Below, in pieces: positions 55,303-64,000 of a stretch of 64,000 nucleotides of DNA. Under the pieces are notes generated by a model that was given only the letters and a program-made list of their open reading frames with translations, was not told the origin of the DNA and did not search any database. The DNA is taken from assembly GCF_001015195.1 (NCBI RefSeq), contig NZ_LDES01000074.1:20219-84218 (forward strand), read 5' to 3'. A program made the translations under genes and the position numbers. Position 1 is the first letter of the stretch; each line of letters begins with the position of its first letter. The DNA is from Sphingomonas sp. Y57 (lineage in GTDB: Bacteria; Pseudomonadota; Alphaproteobacteria; Sphingomonadales; Sphingomonadaceae).

Positions 55303-56456
55303 CGAGCGACCCGGTCATTATGACGTTCCTGTTCTTCGCGGACCCGATCGGCGGCGCCCTTGGCAGAGCGCGTGTCGACCGTAACTTCGACCGACATGCC
55401 GGGGACGAGCAAAGCGCGGGTTTCCGGGCCGGGGTTGATCGCTATACGAACGGGCACACGCTGGACGATCTTGGTAAAGTTCCCGGTCGCGTTCTGCGGC
55501 GGGAGAATCGAGAATTGCGCGCCGGTGCCGGGCGAGATGCTGGCGATCCGGCCGGGGATGTCGACGCCGGGCAGCGCGTCCACCTCGACCTTGACCGGCT
55601 GACCGACGCGCATCAGGCCCAGCTGGGTCTCCTTGAAGTTCGCCTCGATATAGGCGTCGCGTGTCGGCACGACGCTCATCATCCGGGTGCCGGCCTGGAC
55701 GAACTGCCCCTGCCGCACCGCCTTGTCGCCGATCTTGCCGTCGACCGAAGCACGGACGATCGTCGCCTCCACATTGGTGCTGGCGGCGGCGAGCTGGGCA
55801 CGAGCGGCCTCGCCCTGCGCCTGCGCCTGGCGCACCTGGGCGCGCAGGGTGGCGACGCGGCGCTGCGCGCTGGTGAGCGAAGCCCTGGCCGCGCTGAGCT
55901 TGGCATTGGCAAGCGCTGCCTGGTTGCGGAGCTGGGAAAGCTTCTCGCGCGTCTCCGCCCCGCTTTCGGCAAGCGGCTTGTAGCGGTCATACTCGGCCTG
56001 CGCGAAGGCGGCATCGGCCGCAGCGGCGGCTACGTCGGCCTGAGCCCGCGCGATCGCCGCCTGCTGCTCGCCCATCTCCGCGTCGACGCCGGCGGCGTTG
56101 GCGCTCGCGACGTCGATCTGCGCCCGGGACTGCGCGGCCTGCGCCCGATAATCCCGGGGATCGATGCGGACGAGCGGCTGACCGGCCTTCACCGTCTGGT
56201 TCTCGATTACGAAGACCTGATCGACATAGCCGGAGACCTTCGGCGCGACAGTGACGACATCGGCCTGCACATAGGCATCGTTGGTCGATTGCTGGAAGCG
56301 GCCATAGAGATGGTAGCGAAGGAAGCCCAGCACCGCGCCGATGGCCAGCACCGCAACGGCGATCAGCAATATCCGGCGGACGCGCGGATTCTGGAGAGGC
56401 GACGCCTTGCCTTCCTCATTCTCGGAAGAGGCGAGCTGGACGCTGTCGTTGCTCAT
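55299..56456 (-). CDS. emrA: HlyD-family membrane fusion protein (EmrA type)
   Basis: 385 residues. One N-terminal membrane helix (about 29-47), then TNDAYVQADVVTVAPKVSGYVDQVFV in parts, a lipoyl-like segment QPLVRIDPRDYRAQ, a long Ala/Gln-rich coiled coil (about 105-230) and the beta-barrel part DAYIEANFKETQLGLM. Links EmrB to the outer-membrane lipoprotein. First gene of the efflux operon; divergent from marR. Confidence 0.94.
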   Translation of the reverse strand: MSNDSVQLASSENEEGKASPLQNPRVRRILLIAVAVLAIGAVLGFLRYHLYGRFQQSTNDAYVQADVVTVAPKVSGYVDQVFVIENQTVKAGQPLVRIDPRDYRAQAAQSRAQIDVASANAAGVDAEMGEQQAAIARAQADVAAAAADAAFAQAEYDRYKPLAESGAETREKLSQLRNQAALANAKLSAARASLTSAQRRVATLRAQVRQAQAQGEAARAQLAAASTNVEATIVRASVDGKIGDKAVRQGQFVQAGTRMMSVVPTRDAYIEANFKETQLGLMRVGQPVKVEVDALPGVDIPGRIASISPGTGAQFSILPPQNATGNFTKIVQRVPVRIAINPGPETRALLVPGMSVEVTVDTRSAKGAADRVREEQERHNDRVAR

Positions 56457-56501
56457 CGGGATGTCCGTATCTCAATAGGGTGGCGCGCCATATGCTCGCG
56501 C

Positions 56502-56540
56502 TTGCAGCATAATGCAATACCATGTTATGAGGTTCCTCAT
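56502..56540. promoter_or_regulatory. Candidate MarR operators in the emrA-marR gap
   Basis: Two perfect inverted repeats lie in the 82-base divergent gap. TTGCA-N6-TGCAA at 56502-56517 is the right size for a MarR-family dimer and brackets a CATAAT that could be a -10 element. ATGAGG-TT-CCTCAT at 56527-56540 overlaps the marR ribosome site and start codon. Either could let the regulator control both the efflux operon and itself. Confidence 0.5.
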
Positions 56541-56991
56541 GAAAGTGGACGACGAAGAACTGATCACGGGGCTCGCCAAGGCCTATATGCTGATGCATCG
56601 GCGCGTGAACCGGGCAATGACCAAGCAGGGCGCGTCGCTCGCACGCACCAAGATGCTCGCCTATGTGCGCAAGGCGGGTGGGTCGGCACGCGCCGCCGAC
56701 ATCGCGGATATGTTCGATCTGGCGCCCCGCACCGTGACCGAATCCCTCGACTCGCTCGAACGCGACCAACTGATCGTGCGCGCGTCCGATCCGCAGGACC
56801 GACGGGTCAAGCGGTTGGCCATCACCCCCCTTGGGGAGAGCGCCATTGCCGCAACCGAGCCGCTTCGCCGGGAATTGATGGCGGAAATCTGCGCGGTCCT
56901 GTCGGAGAGCGACCGGCTCCACCTCCACGACATTCTTGGCCGCCTCGTCGCCTCGCTCTCCGAGCCGGACGATGTTGTGGATTGTGGATAA
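56539..56991 (+). CDS. MarR-family transcriptional regulator of the efflux operon
   Basis: 150 residues. Winged-helix core with RTKMLAYVRKAGGSARAADIADMF, APRTVTESLDSLERDQLIVRASDP and DRRVKRLAITPLGE, the MarR wing signature. Start chosen at 56539, where TGAGG lies six bases upstream; ATGs at 56512 and 56527 are possible but lack a ribosome site. Divergent arrangement with emrA-emrB suggests repression relieved by an efflux substrate. Confidence 0.9.
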   Translation: MKVDDEELITGLAKAYMLMHRRVNRAMTKQGASLARTKMLAYVRKAGGSARAADIADMFDLAPRTVTESLDSLERDQLIVRASDPQDRRVKRLAITPLGESAIAATEPLRRELMAEICAVLSESDRLHLHDILGRLVASLSEPDDVVDCG

Positions 56992-57057
56992 TGTGATAAG
57001 CTTCCGGTTCGGCCGATCGCGTGAAAACAGCGCGACGGCAGGCATCGGGAGAGTCGT

Positions 57058-57165
57058 ATGGAACGGGTCAATCCTGGTTTCTGCGAATGCAGCTGTCGTC
57101 TGCTGGCGCTATGCAGCGCCGCCGCCATCGGCGTGACCGCGCTGGCCTATCTCGCCCTGGGCTGA
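57058..57165 (+). CDS. Small Cys-rich membrane peptide, 35 residues, unknown
   Basis: ATG at 57058 with GGGAGAG five bases upstream, TGA at 57163. It reads MERVNPGFCECSCRLLALC and then a hydrophobic run SAAAIGVTALAYLALG. Four Cys in the first 19 residues and a single short membrane segment. Lies 67 bases after marR on the same strand. Too short for most gene finders; no family recognised. Confidence 0.5.
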   Translation: MERVNPGFCECSCRLLALCSAAAIGVTALAYLALG

Positions 57166-57197
57166 TCGGCCTCCGGTCTTCCTTCCCGTCGGGCAGC

Positions 57198-57213
57198 CCC
57201 GGCTTTCGCCGGG
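57198..57213. terminator. Hairpin downstream of marR and the SDR gene
   Basis: CCCGGC-TTTC-GCCGGG, a six-base stem between convergent transcripts (the 35-residue ORF and the SDR gene). No T-run follows, so it may be a weak or bidirectional terminator or a REP-like remnant. Confidence 0.4.
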
Positions 57214-57222
57214 ACCATTCCA

Positions 57223-57993
57223 TCAATTCCCGGCCTTACGCGCTGCATGCGCGAAGGCATTGAGCTGCTCCAGCGTCTCCGCAAAACGACCCTCGGCTTC
57301 GGCCCGGCGCAGGAAGCCGACCCGCTCCACCAGGATTTCGGGTGGCGTCGGCTGTCGCGAAAACAGCTCCATCACCTCGTCGACGAAAGCGCCGAGCGGC
57401 ATATAGCCGGGCCGGTCGGACTGGCCCGGGGTCAGCTCGGTCTGCACCGCGGGCGGCACCAGCTCAATCACCTCCACCTTGTCCCTCAGCGCCTCACGCA
57501 GCGCGACCGTATAGGAATGGAGCGCCGCCTTGGTCGCATTGTAGGTCGGGGTGGTAACCAGCGGCACGAAGGCGAGGCCCGACGTGACATTGACGATGGC
57601 GGCCCCATCCCGCGTCGCCAGATGATCGATCAGTCCGTCGATCATGCGGATCGGCCCCAGCAGATTGGCGGTGATCGTCGCCTCGGCATCGGCAAGGTCA
57701 CGCGCGCGGTCGGGTGTTTCGAACCGCATGATCCCGGCGTTGTTGATCAGGACGTTGAGTCCGGGATGTTCGGCGACGAGCCGCCGGGTGAAGGCCGCGA
57801 TCGAGGCCGGGTCCTCGACGTCGAGCTGCATCGCCGCCATGTTCGCACGCCCCTTGATGGTCGCCTCAAGCACGTCGAGGCGGCGACCCGCGACGACGAC
57901 CGTGTTGCCCAGATCGTGAAAGCGATGCGCGAGCGCAGCGCCGATGCCCGATCCGCCGCCGGTGATGAGGATGGTGTTGCCGTCGAGCTTCAT
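57223..57993 (-). CDS. Short-chain dehydrogenase (DltE-like SDR)
   Basis: 256 residues. ILITGGGSGIGAALAHRF (cofactor loop), LINNAGIMRFE, VNVTSGLAFVP (catalytic Ser) and YNATKAALHSYT (Tyr-x3-Lys). Classical SDR related to DltE/short-chain oxidoreductases found next to HxlR-type regulators. The ATG at 57993 has AAGGAG eight bases upstream. Divergent from the HxlR gene with a 102-base gap, a common repressor-target arrangement. Substrate unknown. Confidence 0.92.
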   Translation of the reverse strand: MKLDGNTILITGGGSGIGAALAHRFHDLGNTVVVAGRRLDVLEATIKGRANMAAMQLDVEDPASIAAFTRRLVAEHPGLNVLINNAGIMRFETPDRARDLADAEATITANLLGPIRMIDGLIDHLATRDGAAIVNVTSGLAFVPLVTTPTYNATKAALHSYTVALREALRDKVEVIELVPPAVQTELTPGQSDRPGYMPLGAFVDEVMELFSRQPTPPEILVERVGFLRRAEAEGRFAETLEQLNAFAHAARKAGN

Positions 57994-58095
57994 GAAGCTG
58001 CTCCTTTTCAAAGCTACGGCTGGTCCATTTAGCCCAAGAGTCTCTTCTGGAAAGAAGGCACCCAAAAGAATTATACTTACCCAGAGGAGACTATC

Positions 58096-58521
58096 GTGAC
58101 GAACCGCCTTCCCTTCAACCAGGACACGATCGAGCGTGCCGAGCGGATGGCCCGCGCCACGCCGCCCGACACGGTCGATCCCAAGGTCGAGGCGTTGGTC
58201 ACCGGGCTGATCGGACGGGTCGCCGACAAATGGACGATGATCCTGCTGGAGCTGCTGACCGAGCATGGCGAGCTGCGCTTCACCCAGCTTCGCCGGCTCG
58301 CTCCAGGGATCAGCCAGAAAATGCTGACCCAGACGCTGCGCCAGATGGAGCGCGACGGCATGGTGACGCGGACCGTCCACGCGGTGGTGCCGCCACGGGT
58401 CGACTATCGGCTGACCGATCTGGGCGGGACGCTCAGCGCGGCCTTCTGCGGCGTCTGGATCTGGGCGGAGGAGAATCTCGGCCGGGTCGAAGCCGCGCGG
58501 CGAACCTTCGACGGACGCTGA
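58096..58521 (+). CDS. HxlR-family winged-helix regulator
   Basis: 141 residues. HxlR core with LIGRVADKWTMILLELL, LRFTQLRRLAPGISQKMLTQTL, LRQMERDGMVTRTVHAVVPPRVDY in parts and YRLTDLGGTLSAA. Start is a GTG at 58096 with GAGGAG seven bases upstream. It lacks the N-terminal Cys used by some redox- or aldehyde-sensing members. It probably controls the divergent SDR gene; the intergenic region contains TATACT, a likely -10. Confidence 0.91.
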   Translation: MTNRLPFNQDTIERAERMARATPPDTVDPKVEALVTGLIGRVADKWTMILLELLTEHGELRFTQLRRLAPGISQKMLTQTLRQMERDGMVTRTVHAVVPPRVDYRLTDLGGTLSAAFCGVWIWAEENLGRVEAARRTFDGR

Positions 58522-58528
58522 AACGGAA

Positions 58529-58557
58529 AAGGCCGCGCCCTTGCGGGGCACGGCCTT
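58529..58557. terminator. Intrinsic terminator between hxlR-type gene and ftsH
   Basis: AAGGCCG-C-GCCC, loop TTGC, GGGGC-A-CGGCCTT: a long GC-rich stem with one internal mismatch. Read on the minus strand it is followed by TTTTCCGTTT, making a good intrinsic terminator for ftsH; on the plus strand it could also end the regulator transcript. Confidence 0.8.
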
Positions 58558-58578
58558 ATCTATGCCATGGATGGAACG

Positions 58579-60537
<1,959 letters not shown>

Positions 60538-60630
60538 CGATCAATTCCGCCTTTCGCGGGATTAGGGTCCAGACCCAGATAGGCATCGCCGCATTAATAA
60601 CAATGGAACAGATCGGAAGGCTCCCCGCGA

Positions 60631-61578
60631 TCAGCGTCGCGGCGGCGCTTTTTCGATCGAGATGCGGCGTCCGGGCGACAGTTTGAGGGCACCCAGGCTC
60701 GCAACCTGCCCTGCGTCGAGCCGCGCCATCGCGGTTTCGAGCGCCGGACCGTCCACAGCCGAATCGGCTTCGCCGATCAGCCGGGCGAGTATCCGCCTGC
60801 GGACCTCGCGCGGCAACCCCTCGATATCGGCCTCGACGCGCCCTCCTTCGCGGCGATCGACACGCGACCGGATCGCCTCCTCCGCCAGCCAGTCGAGCGC
60901 CGTGTCGGCCTCGGCAAGATGTGCAGCCGACGCGGCGAGCCGGAGGGGGTCGAGCCGCTCGCCCGCCGCAGCCAGCAGCGCGCGGGCGTGGGTACGATCG
61001 TGGCGAGGATCGGCATTGCTGGGGTCGTCGACGGTCTCGATCGACGAAACGATGGTCGACAGCTCGGCCTGGCGCCAGCCGAGCAGCGGGCGGATGATCG
61101 ATACGCCGTCGAGATCGCGCCGCGCCCGGATACCGGCGAGTCCCGACAGGCCGGCGCCGCGATCGAGCCTCATCAGCAGGGTCTCCGCCTGGTCATCGGC
61201 ATGATGGGCGGTGGCGACCGCGGCGAGCCCCTGCCCCGCCGCCCATGCCGCGAGCGCGGTGTAACGCGCACGCCGGGCGGCGGCCTGGATGCTGGCGGTC
61301 CGCTCGACCGTCACCGGAAGCGTGGCATGTGGCACGCCGAGGCCGGCACAGGCACGCGCGACGAGCGCGGCCTCCATGGCGGCTTCGGCACGCAGGCCAT
61401 GGTCGACGGTCGCTGCCTCGACACGGCCCGGACAGGCCGCAGCGGCAAGGTGGAGCATCGCCATGCTGTCGGGACCACCCGAGACGGCAAGCCCCAGCCG
61501 GGCCTCGCCGTCAGGCAGCAGGGACGCGAGATCGGCGAGGAAGCGGGAGACGAGGTGACCGGAAAGGGAAACCGCCAT
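60631..61578 (-). CDS. tilS: TilS, tRNA(Ile)-lysidine synthase
   Basis: 315 residues. Modifies the anticodon C34 of the AUA-reading tRNA-Ile to lysidine. PP-loop LGLAVSGGPDSMAMLHLA, then TVDHGLRAEA and ATAHHADDQAETLLMRL. Shorter than E. coli TilS (about 430), as in many alphaproteobacteria where the C-terminal domains are reduced. Start taken at 61578; the frame runs on upstream, but that part is the REP element, so an ATG at 61590 is less likely. ftsH begins 94 bases downstream. Confidence 0.93.
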   Translation of the reverse strand: MAVSLSGHLVSRFLADLASLLPDGEARLGLAVSGGPDSMAMLHLAAAACPGRVEAATVDHGLRAEAAMEAALVARACAGLGVPHATLPVTVERTASIQAAARRARYTALAAWAAGQGLAAVATAHHADDQAETLLMRLDRGAGLSGLAGIRARRDLDGVSIIRPLLGWRQAELSTIVSSIETVDDPSNADPRHDRTHARALLAAAGERLDPLRLAASAAHLAEADTALDWLAEEAIRSRVDRREGGRVEADIEGLPREVRRRILARLIGEADSAVDGPALETAMARLDAGQVASLGALKLSPGRRISIEKAPPRR

Positions 61579-61583
61579 TTCAA

Positions 61584-61682
61584 CCGTCATGCCAGCGGTG
61601 GCTGGTATCCATGTCCGCTTTCTCCTCGGACGCCATCCGGCTGATGGGAGACATGGCCCCCCAGCCTGCACCGGGGTGACGG
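61584..61682. repeat. Inverted pair of REP elements (BIME-like) between cpoB and tilS
   Basis: Two related 33-base units in opposite orientation: 61584-61616 (begins CCGTCATGCCAGCGG, ends CCATGTCC) and 61650-61682 (inverse, ends CCGGGGTGACGG). They match at roughly two-thirds of positions, each having internal CCAGC/GCTGG-type symmetry. Such pairs sit in intergenic gaps, affect mRNA stability and are moved by RAYT transposases; no RAYT gene is in the window. Confidence 0.65.
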
Positions 61683-61710
61683 TGGAAGGCAAATCAGGCC
61701 GACTTTCCCG

Positions 61711-62631
61711 TTACTTGCACTTGGCATCGGTCCTTCCCTTGGCGACCATCTCCGCAAGCGGGCCGGTGACCTTGTCGGGATATTTGGCCTGAAGCACGTC
61801 ATAGGCCTGACAGGCCTTGTCGAACAGCGGCGGCTTCCGCTTCATCAGCGCCTGCGCCATGAAAACATAGCTGTGCGGCGCCCGCTCGCCGTCCTCGATC
61901 TTGGTGTTCTCGAAGAACTCGCGGATCGCTTCGTTATACTGGCCGGCGTCGAGATAGGCGCGACCGGCGAGGTTGCGGGCGTAGCTGGCATATTTGTTCT
62001 TCGGATATTTGGCGTACATCGCCTTGAGCGCGGCGATCGCTTCCGGGTACTTCTTCTGCATCCAGAGATCATAGCCCGCCATATAGGCGTCCTTGCCGGG
62101 ATCGCCGCTCGGCGGTGTCGAAGCGGTCGTCGCAGGCGCCGGTGTCGCCGGGGCCGGGGCGGCGGCGGTGCCGCCCGCAGGGCTCTTGGGAGCCGGCGGA
62201 ACGACATAGGGCAGGCTGCCGCCGCTAGCGGCACCCGCCGGGGCGGGCGGCGCCTTGCCCTCGAGCACGTTCAGCCGATAGTCGGCGTCGCCCTTCATCT
62301 TCGCGAACTGATCCTCCAGCTTGCGCAGATTATAGCTGTTCTGCTCGACCTGGCCGGTGAGCTGGGCGAGCGCCTTCTCCAGCGCGTCGACCCGACGGGT
62401 CAGATCGGTCACCGCTGAATCGGCCGGAGAGCCGGCAGGCGTCGCCGGCACGACCTGCGGCTTGATCTCGGGTTCGAAATATTGCTGGGCCCCGCCGGGG
62501 AAGACCTTGCGCTGCACGGCCTTCATTTCCTTCTCCAGCTTGTCGACCCGCTTCTCGACCGGCATCGACTGCTGGGCGATCGCCGGAACGGCGGCGGAGA
62601 TGAGCAGGATGGCGAAGAACGCCTTCTTCAT
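61711..62631 (-). CDS. cpoB: CpoB/YbgF, Tol-Pal associated periplasmic TPR protein
   Basis: 306 residues. Signal peptide MKKAFFAILLISAAVPAIAQ, a coiled-coil region (about 25-115; VEKRVDKLEKEMKAVQ and LTRRVDALEKALAQL), a Pro/Ala-rich linker, then TPR repeats (about 180-306; AYMAGYDLWMQKKYPEAIAAL, AYLDAGQYNEAIREFF). Coordinates peptidoglycan synthesis with outer-membrane constriction. The ATG at 62631 has GGGGAA upstream. Here it sits by tilS, not beside tol-pal genes. Confidence 0.93.
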   Translation of the reverse strand: MKKAFFAILLISAAVPAIAQQSMPVEKRVDKLEKEMKAVQRKVFPGGAQQYFEPEIKPQVVPATPAGSPADSAVTDLTRRVDALEKALAQLTGQVEQNSYNLRKLEDQFAKMKGDADYRLNVLEGKAPPAPAGAASGGSLPYVVPPAPKSPAGGTAAAPAPATPAPATTASTPPSGDPGKDAYMAGYDLWMQKKYPEAIAALKAMYAKYPKNKYASYARNLAGRAYLDAGQYNEAIREFFENTKIEDGERAPHSYVFMAQALMKRKPPLFDKACQAYDVLQAKYPDKVTGPLAEMVAKGRTDAKCK

Positions 62632-62689
62632 GATCGGTAATTCCCCGTGATCGTTTCGCTTAGATAATGCAGCGCCAAGGGCGCCCGGA

Positions 62690-63622
62690 TCAAGGCCGTG
62701 GGCGGCGATCCGAGTCACTGGCCGGTCCAGCCGTGCCCGCGCGGTCCGTCGCCGGGTCGTAAATCGCCGGAGCGCCCCGGAAAGCTTCCGGTACGGTGCT
62801 CGCATCGCTCGCATTGGCGGCACCATCCGCTGGCACGGCGGACTCGGGCTTCGCGGTCGCGATGGCGACAAGTGCATCACGCTTGAGGCTGTAGGCGCGG
62901 ACCAGCCGGTCCGGCTCACCCACGGGAGGCAATTCCGTCGCTCCGATCAGGACCTTGAGGGACTGCGGCCGGCCGGTTCGCAGGATCGGATCGACCGCAT
63001 CATCGGGCACGGTGAAGCTCTGCCCGGCTGCCAGCACGTTCATGAAATAGGTCCTGGCGCCCTCACGCTCGGAAATCTTGAGCCAGACATCCTCGCTTGC
63101 AGCGACGCTGATCGGTCCGGTCGGCACGGCAGGCTCGGCCGGAACGACAGCGGCAGGCGGCGGGCGGCGGGCGGGAACCGGGCGGATGTCCTGGACCGTG
63201 TCCGCCGCCAGCTTGGCGAGGTCGCTGCTGTCGCCTTCGAAGCGGAGCAGCAGATACCCCATGCCGAGCAGCAGCGCGACGCCGAGCGCGATCATCGCCA
63301 GCAGGCGCGACGGCACACGGGTCGGATCGACCGGTTCATAGGCCTCCGGCTCGAAATGGGCCCGCTGCTCCCCGCCGATCTGATCGCGGAAGGCACGCGA
63401 CAAGGTCTGACCGTCGAGGCCGAGCATATTGGCGTAGCTCTTCACAAAACCCGTCGAATAGGGCAGCGCCGGCAGGCCTCGATGCTCCCCTTTCTCGATC
63501 GCGTCGAGATGACGCAACGGAATGCGGGTGCGCGCGGCGACGTCGCTCAGTTCGAGCTTCTGCCGAGCCCGCTCGGCGGCGAGCTGTTCGCCAACATTGC
63601 GGGAATCCGCGCCTTCACTCAT
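62690..63622 (-). CDS. RodZ-like helix-turn-helix membrane protein
   Basis: 310 residues. N-terminal HTH_25 domain (VGEQLAAERARQKLELSDVA, RTRIPLRHLDAIEKGEH and LPYSTGFVKSYANML), a single membrane helix (about 106-125), a Pro-rich linker and a C-terminal DUF4115-type beta domain (about 165-235; EDVWLKISEREGARTYF). RodZ links MreB to the cell-wall machinery. ATG at 63622 with AAGGAC upstream; a GTG five codons earlier is possible. Lies 58 bases upstream of cpoB. Confidence 0.86.
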   Translation of the reverse strand: MSEGADSRNVGEQLAAERARQKLELSDVAARTRIPLRHLDAIEKGEHRGLPALPYSTGFVKSYANMLGLDGQTLSRAFRDQIGGEQRAHFEPEAYEPVDPTRVPSRLLAMIALGVALLLGMGYLLLRFEGDSSDLAKLAADTVQDIRPVPARRPPPAAVVPAEPAVPTGPISVAASEDVWLKISEREGARTYFMNVLAAGQSFTVPDDAVDPILRTGRPQSLKVLIGATELPPVGEPDRLVRAYSLKRDALVAIATAKPESAVPADGAANASDASTVPEAFRGAPAIYDPATDRAGTAGPASDSDRRPRP

Positions 63623-63735
63623 CGCGTCCTTCTCCACGCTCCGGAGCGATCAGGCAAGCAAGCAATCGTCGAACCCAGCAGCATTCGCGCCTCAGACGTA
63701 ACGTTCCCCGTCCCGGGAACGGTCTGCCGCGCATT

Positions 63736-64000
63736 TCAGGCGACCGCAACCCCATTGCTTTCCGCCCAGGCGGCGAGATCGCCGCGCAGGGTGCGGAGAG
63801 GACGGCTGAGAAAGCCGTCCATCGCCTCGCGCAGCGCGTTGGCGTCGAGCGAGCGGATCATCGCCTTGACCGGGCCGACCGCTGCCGGCGTGATCGACAG
63901 CCGATCGATTCCGAGCCCGATCAACGCCATCGCCTCGAGCGGGCGGCCGCCCATCTCGCCGCACACCCCGACCGGCACGCCCGCCGCGCGGGCCTGGCGC
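63736..64000 (-). CDS. ptsP: PtsP, nitrogen PTS enzyme I (5' part outside the window)
   Basis: Only the last 87 or so residues are present; the gene begins beyond base 64000. GVCGEMGGRPLEAMALIGLG with the active-site Cys and RLSITPAAVGPVKAMIRSL match the C-terminus of the PEP-utilising TIM-barrel domain of PEP-protein phosphotransferases. The N-terminal GAF domain that would separate PtsP from sugar PtsI is not visible, so PtsP is chosen because of the alphaproteobacterial context. Confidence 0.85.
   Translation of the reverse strand, partial: RQARAAGVPVGVCGEMGGRPLEAMALIGLGIDRLSITPAAVGPVKAMIRSLDANALREAMDGFLSRPLRTLRGDLAAWAESNGVAVA

Noticed and set aside
55299-56456. EmrA as the missing HlyD component for the RTX glycanase
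   Set aside because: It overlaps an MFS permease gene, not an ABC exporter, and has EmrA features.

Overview
This is a high-GC alphaproteobacterial chromosome segment, most likely from Sphingomonadaceae (Sphingomonas or a close relative). The clues are a UrcA-family protein, the ptsP / rodZ-like / cpoB / tilS / ftsH neighbourhood, adjacent glmU-glmS, split-B lasso peptide genes and a Wzx/Wzy exopolysaccharide locus with an SpsB/GelB-type priming transferase. No rRNA, tRNA, CRISPR array, transposase or phage gene was seen. The assignment comes from reading protein motifs; no database search was run.

Layout. 0-3.1 kb: UDP-GlcNAc precursor genes glmU (5' end outside the window) and glmS. 3.2-5.2 kb: a large RTX-repeat GH16 glycanase. 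5.4-12.2 kb: a complete lasso peptide operon on the minus strand, in transcription order precursor A, PqqD-like B1, transglutaminase-like B2, Asn-synthetase-like C, HprK-like kinase, ABC exporter, nucleotidyltransferase. Its 5' leader holds a terminator-like hairpin. 12.8-20.0 kb: an unusual sugar block comprising a PRTase-HAD fusion, an L-2-hydroxyglutarate-oxidase-like flavoprotein, a GT2, and a four-gene operon (SDR, glucose-1-phosphate cytidylyltransferase, SAF-domain oxidoreductase, RmlC-like epimerase). AT-rich non-coding spacers lie on both sides of it. 21.0-22.7 kb: an unknown membrane protein, a metallophosphatase and a possible small membrane protein.

23.1-44.1 kb is a polysaccharide assembly region: two-domain GT2-GT4, Ugd, a Sec-exported GH16 glycanase, priming glycosylphosphotransferase, Wza-like exporter, Wzy-like polymerase, outer-membrane beta-barrel, Wzc-type co-polymerase/tyrosine kinase, Wzx flippase, three GT2 proteins (one ExoA-like), one GT4-like, a GMC oxidoreductase and an acyltransferase. 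Together these would build a lipid-linked repeat, flip it, polymerise it, export it, decorate it with acyl groups and trim it. The two GH16 enzymes resemble the ExsH/ExoK pair of succinoglycan systems.

44.1-58.5 kb is mixed: a small membrane protein, a DUF2207/LemA pair, an exported methyltransferase-like protein, UrcA, a PepSY / response regulator / histidine kinase operon, an orphan glycerophosphotransferase-like protein, an EmrA-EmrB-NodT efflux operon with a divergent MarR gene, a 35-residue ORF, and a divergent SDR/HxlR pair. 58.6-64 kb is core genome: ftsH, tilS, an inverted REP pair, cpoB, a rodZ-like gene and the 3' end of ptsP.

The best candidates for new biology are the lasso cluster, whose predicted product ends in Ser and is encoded with a kinase and a nucleotidyltransferase, and the 12.8-20.0 kb sugar block, whose CDP-sugar chemistry is not explained by textbook pathways.
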